Positions 7,983-16,085 of a DNA stretch of 35,669 nucleotides are shown piece by piece. The stretch is from Pseudomonadota bacterium (GTDB taxonomy: Bacteria > Pseudomonadota > Alphaproteobacteria > Rhizobiales > Devosiaceae), in NCBI GenBank assembly GCA_023433775.1, contig JAEYTY010000050.1, positions 1-35,669 on the forward strand, read 5' to 3'. The notes under the pieces are model-generated. The model was not told where the DNA came from. It was given only the letters and a program-made list of their open reading frames with translations, and did no database searches. Within the stretch, counting starts at the first letter, position 1. Each line of letters opens with the position of its first letter. Position numbers and translations under genes: made by a program.

Positions 7983-8903
7983 ATGGACCTCGACCAGCTT
8001 CGCACTTTTGATCGTATCGCGCGGGACCAGAGTTTTACGCGCGCTGCGGCTTATTTGAATATCACCCAGGCCACTGCTTCCATGCGGATCAGGGCGCTGG
8101 AGCAATTGCTGGGCGTGGCGCTTTTCGTGCGCGGGCGCACGGTGACGCTTACCGATCAGGGCATGACGTTCTTGCCCTATGCAAGGCGCATTATCGGCAC
8201 GGCGCAGGAGGGGCGCGAGGCGCTGCGCCGGGTCGAGCGCGGGCGGGTGTCGATTGCCTCGCTGCGCACGCTGGTCTCCCCGCTTATCACCGAAAGCCTG
8301 TTGCGGTTTCAGGAGAAATATCCCGCCGTCGACGTGGTGGTGCGCGAAGGTCGGCAGGCGCAGATCGCCGCGATGCTGCATGAGCGGGAAGTGGAAATGG
8401 GCATTTTGTGCTGGCCCAATATCGATCCGCTGGTGGTCGATCTTGAACCGCTGGTGATCATGCGCGAGCGCGTGCCGCTCGTGGTGTCGCCCGAAGTGGC
8501 GGCAAAACTGTCGGGCAAGCCCACCATCGAAGAGGTGCTGGCGCTGGTGCCGCGCGTCATCTCGCTGCGCTGGTGGCAGGCCGATCCGGAGACCGCGGCG
8601 GCGCTGGTGCGCCTGGCCCAGACCAGTGTGGAACTGCCCACCGGCCCGGCCCGGCGGCTGGCGATAAAGGGCGAGGGGCTCGGCTTTTTCGTCAATTCGG
8701 CGGTCGAAGACGATGTGCAGGCCGGCCGGCTGGTCGAAATTGCACCCACCGATTTCGAACCGCTGCATCGCGACACCGCCATCGTGGTGCGCAATCTCGC
8801 GGCGCTGGAACGTCCCATGCTGGCCGATTTCGTGCGCGAAATCGTGCGCGAATGCTCGCTTGTGGGCGAGATCATCGAGGACCGGCTGGCGGCTAAGCCC
8901 TAG
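7983..8903 (+). CDS. LysR family transcriptional regulator
   Basis: This 306-residue protein has an N-terminal winged helix-turn-helix (MDLDQLRTFDRIARDQSF, then AAAYLNITQATASMRIRALEQ) and a periplasmic-binding-like effector domain from about residue 90. This is the standard LTTR length and order. It has no divergent partner: upstream is trhO on the same strand, and downstream is the convergent hydrolase gene, whose 3' end it overlaps by 11 bp (8893-8903). The target and ligand therefore cannot be inferred from context. Confidence 0.92.
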   Translation: MDLDQLRTFDRIARDQSFTRAAAYLNITQATASMRIRALEQLLGVALFVRGRTVTLTDQGMTFLPYARRIIGTAQEGREALRRVERGRVSIASLRTLVSPLITESLLRFQEKYPAVDVVVREGRQAQIAAMLHEREVEMGILCWPNIDPLVVDLEPLVIMRERVPLVVSPEVAAKLSGKPTIEEVLALVPRVISLRWWQADPETAAALVRLAQTSVELPTGPARRLAIKGEGLGFFVNSAVEDDVQAGRLVEIAPTDFEPLHRDTAIVVRNLAALERPMLADFVREIVRECSLVGEIIEDRLAAKP

Positions 8904-9702
8904 TCGCCGCGCGCCAGAAGCCGAGCAGAGACTCGCGCCATGCGTCTGTCGCATCGAGATTGGCGCAATGCCCGCCATGGGGCAGGTCGACGACGCCCCA
9001 ATTGGGCAGAGCGCGTAACGGGGCCAACTGGCCGAGAAGGGCGCGATTGACCGCCCTGTCCCGCCCGCCCACGAGGACCAGCCCCGGCCCCTGCCAGCCG
9101 GAGGCGGCAGTGGTGAGATCGTATCGGGCGATGTGGCGGACGATGGCCGTTACGGCGCTTGTATCATAGCGGCGGAGGAGGGATTGGATGACGGGTCGCG
9201 CCGCTCTATTGCGGGTCGTGGACCAGGCCGTGAGGCGAGCCATGGGCGCGCGGCCGGGAAAGCGGTCCATCAGCGGCATTATGCCGGCGGTCCAGCCTGG
9301 CAGGTTGAGCGCCAGCGCCGTGCCGAATGTGGCGAGCGACAGGAAGCGGGCCGGATGGGCGGAGACCAGCGTGAGGCCGATAATGCCGCCCAGCGAATTA
9401 CCGACCCAATGCACTGCTTCGAGCCCGGCATGGTCGAGCATTTCGATCTGGTCGCGAGCGAGGCGATCGAGCGAATAGGCATCGGCGCCATTACCGTGGG
9501 AGACGTCCGAAAAGCCATGGCCGCGCAGATCGGGCGCGAGGACGCGACAGCCTTGTGCGGCGAACCATGCGGCATCGGCGGCAAATTGCGCCGCGCCGGC
9601 GCCGAGGCCGTGGCAAAGAACAATTGGTATGCCGTCGCGCGGCCCCAGATCCTGATAGACGAGGCGGGTTCCGTCGCTGGCGATAAGGCTCTGCTGTTCC
9701 AT
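8893..9702 (-). CDS. Alpha/beta fold hydrolase
   Basis: This 269-residue alpha/beta hydrolase carries an oxyanion-hole motif HGLGAG (31-36), nucleophile S103 in the elbow GNSLGG, probable acid D215 in VGGRDRAV and catalytic H245 in PHGGHCAN. The layout resembles the BioH / 3-oxoadipate enol-lactonase group, but no pathway partner is nearby, so the substrate is unknown. It is cytosolic (no signal peptide). The 3' end overlaps the LysR gene by 11 bp in convergent orientation. It lies 38 bp downstream of mbfA on the same strand and could be co-transcribed with it. Confidence 0.88.
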   Translation of the reverse strand: MEQQSLIASDGTRLVYQDLGPRDGIPIVLCHGLGAGAAQFAADAAWFAAQGCRVLAPDLRGHGFSDVSHGNGADAYSLDRLARDQIEMLDHAGLEAVHWVGNSLGGIIGLTLVSAHPARFLSLATFGTALALNLPGWTAGIMPLMDRFPGRAPMARLTAWSTTRNRAARPVIQSLLRRYDTSAVTAIVRHIARYDLTTAASGWQGPGLVLVGGRDRAVNRALLGQLAPLRALPNWGVVDLPHGGHCANLDATDAWRESLLGFWRAATRA

Positions 9703-9740
9703 GGCGCCGGTATAGAGACCCGTTGGCTGCGCGGCCAGAC

Positions 9741-10733
9741 TCAGGCGCTGCCGATGAGAATGCCGGCGCCGAAAACCAGTGCGCCGCCGACCACGACCTG
9801 CAAGGCCGCCCGCCAGAACGGGGTTTGCATATAGCGGTTCTGGATGAAAGCGATGGCCCAGAGTTCGATCAGCACGACGATCACGGCGATGGTGGTGGCG
9901 ATGGTGAAATCATGGATGAGATAGGGCAGGGCGTGACCCAGCCCGCCGACCGCGGTCATGATGCCGGCAGCAAAGCCGCGCTTGATGGGAGAGCCACGGC
10001 CCGTCAGCTTGCCATCATCGGAGGCGGCTTCGGTAAAGCCCATGGAAATGCCCGCGCCCACGGCTGCGGCGAGGCCGACGAGAAAGGTCTGGTGCGTGTC
10101 GCCCGTTGCGAAGGCGGCGGCAAAGACCGGGGCGAGGGTGGAAACCGAGCCATCCATCAGGCCGGCAAGGCCGGGCTGCACATAGGTCAAAACGAACTGG
10201 CGATGCGCCTCGCTGGCTTCCTTTTCCCGGCCCTCCTCGCCCAGCACGTTTTTGTCGATCTGGGTCGCGCGGGTGGCATGGCCCTTTTCGGCCATGGCGA
10301 GATCGCCCAATAGCTTGCGGATCCCGGCATCGGTGACCTGCTCGGCAGCGGCGAGATAGAAGCGCCAGGCGCCTTCTTCCATCTCCCACACCTGCTGGCG
10401 CGCCTGTTCGAGGGTGAGGGTTTTCTGCAGCCAGACCGGCTTGCGGGTGAGGAAGCCGCGCACATGCTCGCGCCTTATGGGCACGAGGCGGGTGCCGAAG
10501 CGCTCCAGATAGAGGTCCAGAAGCCGCCGGCGGTGCTCGTCCTCTTCTGCCGCCATGCCCTCAAAAAGCGCGCCGCTGCCCGGATAGGTTTCGCCCAGGC
10601 GCGTGGCATATTCGGAATAGATGCGCCCGTCCTCCTCCTCGGCGGCAATGGCGAGGGACAGGATTTCGCGTTCCGACAGGGTCGAAAAATCGCGGCGATT
10701 GTCGGGCCAGAGACGAAACATCACAGGGCTCAT
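9741..10733 (-). CDS. mbfA: Membrane-bound ferritin MbfA (ferritin-like domain fused to a VIT1/CCC1 domain)
   Basis: This 330-residue fusion has an N-terminal ferritin/rubrerythrin-like domain (about 15-160) with di-iron ligand motifs ExxH at E64/H67 and E149/H152, plus acidic residues at 32-35 and 119-120. A C-terminal VIT1/CCC1-type membrane domain (about 175-330) has several hydrophobic helices. In Bradyrhizobium and Agrobacterium, MbfA exports iron and protects against peroxide, and its expression is repressed by Irr under low iron. The start at 10733 lies inside a palindrome matching an Irr box; ATG 10721 (MFRLW) is an alternative that would leave the operator upstream of the coding region. 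Confidence 0.92.
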   Translation of the reverse strand: MSPVMFRLWPDNRRDFSTLSEREILSLAIAAEEEDGRIYSEYATRLGETYPGSGALFEGMAAEEDEHRRRLLDLYLERFGTRLVPIRREHVRGFLTRKPVWLQKTLTLEQARQQVWEMEEGAWRFYLAAAEQVTDAGIRKLLGDLAMAEKGHATRATQIDKNVLGEEGREKEASEAHRQFVLTYVQPGLAGLMDGSVSTLAPVFAAAFATGDTHQTFLVGLAAAVGAGISMGFTEAASDDGKLTGRGSPIKRGFAAGIMTAVGGLGHALPYLIHDFTIATTIAVIVVLIELWAIAFIQNRYMQTPFWRAALQVVVGGALVFGAGILIGSA

Positions 10734-10757
10734 AGTTTAGAATAGTTCCAAACTATG
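10731..10757. promoter_or_regulatory. Irr-box palindrome at the mbfA start
   Basis: A 27-bp inverted repeat with 12-bp arms (CATAGTTTAGAA, TAG, TTCCAAACTATG) has only one mismatched pair. Its core TTTAGAA-N3-TTCCAAA matches the ICE form bound by Irr. It sits at the 5' end of mbfA and includes the ATG at 10733. Known biology of mbfA in rhizobia makes Irr the likely ligand; binding itself is inferred. Confidence 0.75.
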
Positions 10758-10763
10758 AATAGG

Positions 10764-10793
10764 CCGATTGCCGGTTTTGGGCAATCGGTTTTT
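10764..10793 (+). terminator. Orphan intrinsic terminator or attenuator ahead of the copper locus
   Basis: A perfect 9-bp stem (CCGATTGCC at 10764-10772, GGCAATCGG at 10780-10788) with a 7-nt loop is followed by TTTTT at 10789-10793. It reads on the plus strand, but the gene to its left (mbfA) is on minus, so no known transcript needs to end here. It may be a leader attenuator for the copper genes or the end of a short unannotated transcript. Confidence 0.7.
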
Positions 10794-10886
10794 GCGCTGC
10801 GGCAATGTGAACAGGGTCTCACCGGGGCATAAGAGCTTGTGACCGCAGCGCCTCCGGGCTATTGCGGACATAGGCTGAGGAACCCG

Positions 10887-11276
10887 ATGCAACACAATTG
10901 GCGGATCATGGTGCGCGAGATGGGGACCGCTTTTGCGGTGCTGGCCATCTATGTGCTGACCCTGCTCATGCCGCTGCATCAGGCGGCGGGCCTGCAGCGC
11001 GATCTCAACGCCATCGGCTATTCAACGCTCGATAGCTGGTCCGTCTGTCAGCCGCTGGCGCAGGACGACAGCGGCGCGCCGGTCGAGGCTTCGGCGCTCC
11101 AATGTCCGGCCACCGGCATTGCCAAGCACCAGATGGCCGCCGTGCTGCCGCCGGTGCTCGTCATCGATCCGCCGACCACTGCCGATATCATCCGCTATGT
11201 CGATGAAGCGCCGGTCCATGCGCCAAGCCTGCCCCGCCATATCGGGCAATCGCGCGCACCCCCGGTCACGGTCTGA
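10887..11276 (+). CDS. Small membrane-anchored protein, DUF2946-like, first gene of the copper locus
   Basis: This 129-residue protein has one N-terminal hydrophobic segment (about 10-32: MGTAFAVLAIYVLTLLMPLH) and a mature part with two separated cysteines (SVCQPL and LQCPATG) followed by LPPVLVID. This resembles the DUF2946 family often found beside copper genes, but the match is weak. The ATG at 10887 is chosen over an upstream in-frame start (10839) because TGAGG lies 7 nt before it and the hydrophobic segment then starts near the N terminus. It precedes ycnI by 59 bp. A role in copper handling is inferred from neighbours. Confidence 0.6.
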   Translation: MQHNWRIMVREMGTAFAVLAIYVLTLLMPLHQAAGLQRDLNAIGYSTLDSWSVCQPLAQDDSGAPVEASALQCPATGIAKHQMAAVLPPVLVIDPPTTADIIRYVDEAPVHAPSLPRHIGQSRAPPVTV

Positions 11277-11335
11277 TTCTGCACACGGGCAGCCAAGGCT
11301 GCCGCATCAGACCCTTTTGACTGGAGAATATCCAA

Positions 11336-11863
11336 ATGATCCGTACTTTCGTACGCGCCGCTCTTGCGGCCACCACTCTCGCTACCCTCGCCGCCCCGGC
11401 CTTCGCCCATTCCACGCTTGAAGTGCAGGAAGCCAAGATCGGCGCCAGCTACAAGGCAGTCCTGCGCGTGCCCCATGGTTGCGGCACCGAAGCCACCCAC
11501 ACCGTTCGGGTGCAAATCCCCGAGGGCTTCTTTGCGGTAAAGCCCATGCCCAAGGCCGGCTGGGAACTGGAAATCATCACCGGGCCCTATGAAAACACCT
11601 ATGTGAACCACGGCACCGAGGTGAAGGAAGGCGTCAAGGAAATCGTCTGGTCGGGCGGCAACCTGCTCAACGAATGGTATGACGAATTCGTCTTCCGCGG
11701 CACCTTTGCCGACTCGCTCGAGCCCGGCCCGTTCTACTTCCCGTCCATCCAGGAATGCGCCACGGGCGAAGAAGCCTGGATCGACACGACAGGCGACGAA
11801 GGCGTCGATGGCCCGGCCCCCAAGCTGACCCTGGTTCCCGCTTCGGGCGGCCACGGCCACTAA
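11336..11863 (+). CDS. YcnI family copper-binding protein (DUF1775)
   Basis: This 175-residue secreted protein has a signal peptide (about 1-24, ending APAFA) and a mature N terminus starting with H25 (HSTLEV). In YcnI the N-terminal His and a conserved Trp help form the Cu(II) site. The domain runs from SYKAVLRVPHGCGTEATHTVRVQIPEGF to the WSGG...FVFRGTFAD block, as in DUF1775. A C-terminal GGHGH tail may also bind metal. It is followed 57 bp later by the CopC-CopD fusion gene, matching the common ycnI-copCD order. Confidence 0.9.
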   Translation: MIRTFVRAALAATTLATLAAPAFAHSTLEVQEAKIGASYKAVLRVPHGCGTEATHTVRVQIPEGFFAVKPMPKAGWELEIITGPYENTYVNHGTEVKEGVKEIVWSGGNLLNEWYDEFVFRGTFADSLEPGPFYFPSIQECATGEEAWIDTTGDEGVDGPAPKLTLVPASGGHGH

Positions 11864-11920
11864 GGCATGGCGGGGAGCGCGATGAAAACCGCGCTTCCTC
11901 TTCTGTACCGGAGCAGCGTC

Positions 11921-13516
11921 ATGCGCATCCTCATCTCTCGCCTTCGCGCCATCCTCCTCATGCTGGCCCTGACGCTCTTCGTCACGTCCGCAGCCTTTGC
12001 CCATGCCCAATTGTTGTCGACCGAACCGGCGGCCAATGCCGTTGTGGCCGAAGCGCCGGAGCTGGTCCGGCTGACCTTCAACGAGCCGGTGAATCCGCTG
12101 GCCATTGGCCTGATCGCGCCCGACGGGACACAGATAGATTTGACCGGCGCGGCGACAAGCGGCGAATCCATAATCGTCCACCTGCCCGAGGGGCTGGGCG
12201 AGGGCACACATGTCCTGAGCTGGCGCGTGGTTTCTGTCGACGCCCACCCTATTGCCGGGGCGCTGGTCTTTTCCATTGGCGTGGCAACAGGCGCGGAGGT
12301 GCCAACTGTTGCAACATCGCGCGCCACCATGCTGCTGCTCTGGGCCAGCAAGGCATTGCTGTTCGCCGGCCTTTTCATCGGCATTGGCGGCGCCGTGTTT
12401 GCGCTGACCGCGCCGCTTCCCGCCGCAGTCCGGCAGCCTGTTCTCGGGTTCTCGGCGCTCGGACTCATTGCCACGCCATTGAGCCTTGGCCTGCACGGCG
12501 CCGATGCGCTGGGGCTTGATCCTGACGGACTGCTCAGCGGGGCCGCATGGTCGGCGGGTTTTTCCACCTCCTATGGCATCACCATTCTCTGCCTGCTGGC
12601 GGCGTTTGTCCTCGCCATCCTGGCCGTGCTGCGGCCTGCGGCAAAACTGGCCGCCGTCCCGGCCTGGCTTCTCCCCGCTGTCGCGCTGGCCATTTCCGGC
12701 CATGCCGGAGCGGCTGATCCACAATGGCTCACACGGTCGGCCGTGATCCTGCATATTGCCGGCACATTGTTCTGCGTCGGGGCGCTGCTGCCGCTCTTTT
12801 TCTGGCTGCGCGAGCGCAGTGATGCGGCCAATCTGGCGCTGGCACGCTTTTCCCGCTTCATTCCTGTGGCGGTGGGCGCATTGCTGGTCTCGGGCGTGAC
12901 GTTGTCGGTCGTGCAATTGGGTGCGCCCGGCACGGCGTGGATGAGCCCCTATGGCTTCATTCTCGGCGCCAAGCTGGCTCTGTTGTTGGTGCTTTTTGCG
13001 CTGGCCCTCTGGAACCGCTTGCGGCTCACCAGTCCGGCGCTGGCAGGCGAATTGCGGGCTCGCTATCGGCTGCGCCAGTCCATCCTCGTCGAACTGGTGC
13101 TGGTGCTGGCCATTTTCGGTCTGGCTGCCGGCTGGCGCTTCACCCCGCCGCCGCGTGCCATCGCTGCCGCCGAAGCCGCACAGGCAGCGGCCACCGTGCC
13201 GCTCTATGCCCATGCCATGGACAATGCTGTCATGGCCGATCTCACCATCAAGCCGGGTCGCGCCGGGCCGGTCAGCATCGAGATTTTCGTCGTTGATGCA
13301 GAAGGCGCGCCAATCGAGCCGCAAAGTGTCGATCTCACCCTTGCTGCCCCGGCACTCGGCATTGAGCCCTTCAAGGCCAGCGCCACGCTCACCGATGGCC
13401 TCTGGCGGGTCGACGACCAGACTGTTCCGCTTCCCGGCCTCTGGGAGCTGACCCTCGACATTCGTCTCAGCCGATTCAGCCTTGCCCGCATCGCCACCGA
13501 AATCGACATTCCCTGA
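11921..13516 (+). CDS. CopC-CopD fusion copper-resistance/uptake protein
   Basis: This 531-residue protein joins a CopC domain to a CopD membrane domain. A signal peptide ends at SAAFA; the mature chain starts H28-A-Q-L-L, and the His of VSVDAHPIAG is a second likely ligand, as in CopC Cu(II) sites. Residues of about 145-410 form a CopD-type bundle of about eight hydrophobic helices. The last 110 residues form a soluble beta domain (VSIEIFVVDAEG) resembling the FixH/YtkA-like domain fused in some CopD proteins. The ATG at 11921 (GGAG upstream, proper signal peptide) is preferred to 11867. It probably moves or buffers copper across the inner membrane. Confidence 0.92.
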   Translation: MRILISRLRAILLMLALTLFVTSAAFAHAQLLSTEPAANAVVAEAPELVRLTFNEPVNPLAIGLIAPDGTQIDLTGAATSGESIIVHLPEGLGEGTHVLSWRVVSVDAHPIAGALVFSIGVATGAEVPTVATSRATMLLLWASKALLFAGLFIGIGGAVFALTAPLPAAVRQPVLGFSALGLIATPLSLGLHGADALGLDPDGLLSGAAWSAGFSTSYGITILCLLAAFVLAILAVLRPAAKLAAVPAWLLPAVALAISGHAGAADPQWLTRSAVILHIAGTLFCVGALLPLFFWLRERSDAANLALARFSRFIPVAVGALLVSGVTLSVVQLGAPGTAWMSPYGFILGAKLALLLVLFALALWNRLRLTSPALAGELRARYRLRQSILVELVLVLAIFGLAAGWRFTPPPRAIAAAEAAQAAATVPLYAHAMDNAVMADLTIKPGRAGPVSIEIFVVDAEGAPIEPQSVDLTLAAPALGIEPFKASATLTDGLWRVDDQTVPLPGLWELTLDIRLSRFSLARIATEIDIP

Positions 13517-13536
13517 TCCAACGAAAGGACAATTCC

Positions 13537-14067
13537 ATGTCTATCCGTCTCACGCTTGCCGCACTGGCGCTGGCCACCGCACTCAACCCCGCCCTGCCGG
13601 CTTTGGCGCAACACAGTACCGGTCATGCGCCCGCCCATGCCCATGGCGCGGCGGCGCCAATCACCGTAGGCGATATCGAAATCACCGGCGCCTTTACCCG
13701 TGCCACCCTGCCCAATGCCCCGGTGGCTGGCGGGTTTCTGACCCTCACCAATAAGGGCGCCGAGGATGATCGGCTGGTCTCCGTCACCACGCCGATTGCC
13801 GCCATGGGCCAGATTCATGAAATGGCCATGGAAGGCGATGTCATGAAGATGCGGCAGCTCAAGGACGGCATCGTGGTTCCGGCGGGCGAGACCGTCGTGC
13901 TCGAGCCCGGCGGCTATCACCTGATGTTCATGGGCCTCAATGGCCCGGTGGTGGAAGGCACGTCTGTGGCCGTGACGCTGACCTTTGAAAAGGCCGGCGC
14001 GATCACTGTGGATCTTGTTGCCGCCGGTACGTCTGCCGATGCTCCGGCTGGACATGGCGGACACTGA
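13537..14067 (+). CDS. PCuAC copper chaperone
   Basis: This 176-residue periplasmic protein has a signal peptide (about 1-24, ending LPALA) and a His-rich mature N terminus (HSTGHAPAHAHG). The PCuAC Cu(I) motif H(M)X10MX21HXM is seen as H94...M105...H128-L-M130. PCuAC delivers copper to the Cu-A or Cu-B centre of cytochrome oxidase with Sco proteins. The gene starts 20 bp after copCD and ends one base before the sco start, so all are likely one transcript. The C terminus is again His-rich (GHGGH). Confidence 0.93.
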   Translation: MSIRLTLAALALATALNPALPALAQHSTGHAPAHAHGAAAPITVGDIEITGAFTRATLPNAPVAGGFLTLTNKGAEDDRLVSVTTPIAAMGQIHEMAMEGDVMKMRQLKDGIVVPAGETVVLEPGGYHLMFMGLNGPVVEGTSVAVTLTFEKAGAITVDLVAAGTSADAPAGHGGH

Positions 14068-14068
14068 C

Positions 14069-14656
14069 ATGGCCATCAACCGTCTTCGCGCAGTCCTCTG
14101 GGCGCTGGTGGCCGCTTCGGCCATTACGGCCACGGGGCTTTATGCCTATGCCGCCACGCGCCAGACCCAGAATGCCGGGTTTGGATCGGGCGACTATCAA
14201 TTGATGACGGCCTCGGGCGAGGCTTTCACCCATGACAGTTTCATGGGCAGCCCTTCCATGCTGTTTTTCGGCTTCACCCATTGCCCGGAAGTCTGCCCGA
14301 CCTCGCTGGCCGAAATGGCGAGTTGGTATGAGACGCTGGGCGATGAGGCCAGGGATCTCAAGGCCTGGTTCGTCACCGTCGATCCGGAGCGCGACACAGC
14401 CGAGATCATTGGCGACTATGTCGCCTGGACCGGCCATGTCACCGGCGTCACCGGCTCACTCGAAGAGATCGAAAAGGCGGCCAAAGCCTGGGGCGTCTAT
14501 TACGAAAAAGTCCCGCTCGAAGGCGGCGACTACACCATGGATCACACCGCCTCCGTCTTCCTGCTCGACGAGAACGGGGAATTCCAGGGCACCATCGCCT
14601 ATCGGGAAAACAGCGACACGGCTTTGGCCAAGCTGCGCCGCCTGCTGGCCAGCTAG
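14069..14656 (+). CDS. SCO1/SenC family protein
   Basis: This 195-residue membrane-anchored thioredoxin-fold protein has an N-terminal transmembrane segment (about 8-29), the CxxxC copper/redox motif C72-PEV-C76 in FGFTHCPEVCPTSL, and the third ligand H159 in YTMDHTASVF. Sco proteins assemble the Cu-A centre of cytochrome c oxidase. The start at 14069 follows the PCuAC stop by one base, suggesting translational coupling; ATG 14054 is possible but would overlap the previous gene. It is the last gene of the locus and is convergent with the ribokinase gene, overlapping it by 4 bp. Confidence 0.93.
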   Translation: MAINRLRAVLWALVAASAITATGLYAYAATRQTQNAGFGSGDYQLMTASGEAFTHDSFMGSPSMLFFGFTHCPEVCPTSLAEMASWYETLGDEARDLKAWFVTVDPERDTAEIIGDYVAWTGHVTGVTGSLEEIEKAAKAWGVYYEKVPLEGGDYTMDHTASVFLLDENGEFQGTIAYRENSDTALAKLRRLLAS

Positions 14657-15549
14657 CCAGCAAGCACCTTGTCCACGGCAGCAGCCAGCGGAATGGCTGG
14701 CTGCGCGCCGGGATTGAGGCAGGCAAGGCTTCCCGCTACGGCGGCCCGACGCAGGGCAGTTTCAAAGGGCAGGCCCGCGTCGAGCGCGGCGGCGAAATAG
14801 CCGCAGAATGTGTCGCCGGCCCCCACCGTATCAACGGGCGTGACCTTGTGGGCAGGCACGGCGTACGAGGCGTCGGGCGTCTGCGCGCGGGCGCCATCGG
14901 GTCCAAGCGTCACGACAATGGTACGGCCGGTTTCTTTCACCCAGTTCGCCATTGCGGCATCGAGCTCTTCAATCGGCCGGCCGCTCAGCAGCGCAAATTC
15001 GGTTTCATTGGCAACGACGATGTCGGCCATGCCGGCCAGCGTCGCCGTATCGTCGAGAAAGGGCGCGGTATTGAGCACGCTGGTGGCGCCGCGCTGCCGG
15101 GCAAGCTCCAGCGCCCGCCGCGTTGCCGCCTGCGGCACTTCCTGCTGCACCAGCAATGTGTCGCCAGCCTTGAGATCGGCGAGGCCGCGTTCGGCATCCT
15201 CGGCGCTCATCGTGCCATTGGCGCCCGGTAGCACGGCGATGACATTTTCGCCCGCCGCATCAACAAAGATCATGGCAATGCCGGTGGCGGCCTCCGTCCG
15301 GCGCATCCGCGAAAGATCAACGCCGCCCTTTTTCAACAGGTCGAGCGCCATATCGGCAAAGGCATCCTCGCCCACGGCGGAGACATGGCGCACCTCCGCC
15401 CCGGCCCTGCGCGCCGCCAGCGCCTGATTGGCGCCCTTGCCGCCCGGCGCCATGGAGAATATGCCCCCGGCAACAGTTTCGCCTGGCTTGGGGAGGCGCG
15501 TTACAGTGCCAACCTGATCGAGATTGGTGGAGCCAAAAACCACGATCAT
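14653..15549 (-). CDS. rbsK: Ribokinase (PfkB family)
   Basis: This 298-residue PfkB carbohydrate kinase shows the N-terminal sugar-site pattern GSTNLDQVGTVTRLPKPGET, the GGKGANQA motif and the C-terminal catalytic DTVGAGDTFCGYF with the base Asp. These fit ribokinase (ribose plus ATP to ribose 5-phosphate), although related nucleoside or sugar kinases cannot be excluded. Its start overlaps the stop of the DUF1697 gene by 4 bp (ATGA), so it is the last gene of a four-gene minus-strand unit. No ribose transporter is adjacent. Confidence 0.88.
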   Translation of the reverse strand: MIVVFGSTNLDQVGTVTRLPKPGETVAGGIFSMAPGGKGANQALAARRAGAEVRHVSAVGEDAFADMALDLLKKGGVDLSRMRRTEAATGIAMIFVDAAGENVIAVLPGANGTMSAEDAERGLADLKAGDTLLVQQEVPQAATRRALELARQRGATSVLNTAPFLDDTATLAGMADIVVANETEFALLSGRPIEELDAAMANWVKETGRTIVVTLGPDGARAQTPDASYAVPAHKVTPVDTVGAGDTFCGYFAAALDAGLPFETALRRAAVAGSLACLNPGAQPAIPLAAAVDKVLAG

Positions 15550-16085
15550 TTGACCATCTTCTCCATCGTGTTCCAGTTGCGCATCGTGTCGAGCACATCC
15601 TTGCCGAGCTGGGCATAAAGCGGCTTGAGCACCATTTCGACATTTTCGGTATAGCGGCCATTGGGTTGGCGATAGGCCGCGAGATAGATTTCGCGCGGAT
15701 CGACGCGGAGGACTTCCGTGTCGCCGGGCCGGTCATCAAGGTCGATGCCTTCGGGAAGCGGCTGGTCGAACATCAGCACATGGCGCGTCAGGTCCACTTT
15801 GCGGTCGAGCGTATTGAACGGATGGTCATCAAGCATGGCCTCCATCTCGCCCCTGGCGCGCAGCAGCACTTTGACCTCGAACCCGAATTTTTCCGCGATG
15901 AGCTTTTCGAGCCTTGCCTTTATGCCCGCCTCGTCGCCCTCGGCTTCAAACCGCACATTGCCGCTGGCGGCCACAGTTTTCACCTCGGTGTAGCCAGAGG
16001 CTTCAAGAACGGCCTTGAGCTCGGCCATCCTCATCTGGCGATTTCCCAGATTGATGCCGCGCAGGAATGCGAACCATATACTCAT
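15546..16085 (-). CDS. DUF1697 family protein
   Basis: This 179-residue protein matches DUF1697 from its start (FLRGINLGNRQMRMAELKAVLE), through the VKTVAASGNVRFEA block, to LYAQLGKDVLDTMRNWNTMEKM. The biochemical role of the family is unknown; members are small cytosolic proteins common in soil bacteria. It overlaps the neighbouring genes by 4 bp on each side, giving a strongly coupled unit with the ribokinase and the YdeI/OmdA-like protein. Confidence 0.9.
   Translation of the reverse strand: MSIWFAFLRGINLGNRQMRMAELKAVLEASGYTEVKTVAASGNVRFEAEGDEAGIKARLEKLIAEKFGFEVKVLLRARGEMEAMLDDHPFNTLDRKVDLTRHVLMFDQPLPEGIDLDDRPGDTEVLRVDPREIYLAAYRQPNGRYTENVEMVLKPLYAQLGKDVLDTMRNWNTMEKMVK

Noticed and set aside
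7983..9702. LysR regulator controlling the neighbouring hydrolase gene
   Set aside because: The genes are convergent with overlapping 3' ends, not divergent, so there is no shared promoter region to support control.
11195..13324. A 709-codon open frame on the minus strand across the CopC-CopD gene
   Set aside because: It is antisense to genes with clear signal peptides and metal motifs. The predicted protein is Arg/Gln/Gly-rich low-complexity without any domain, as expected of a GC-rich shadow frame.
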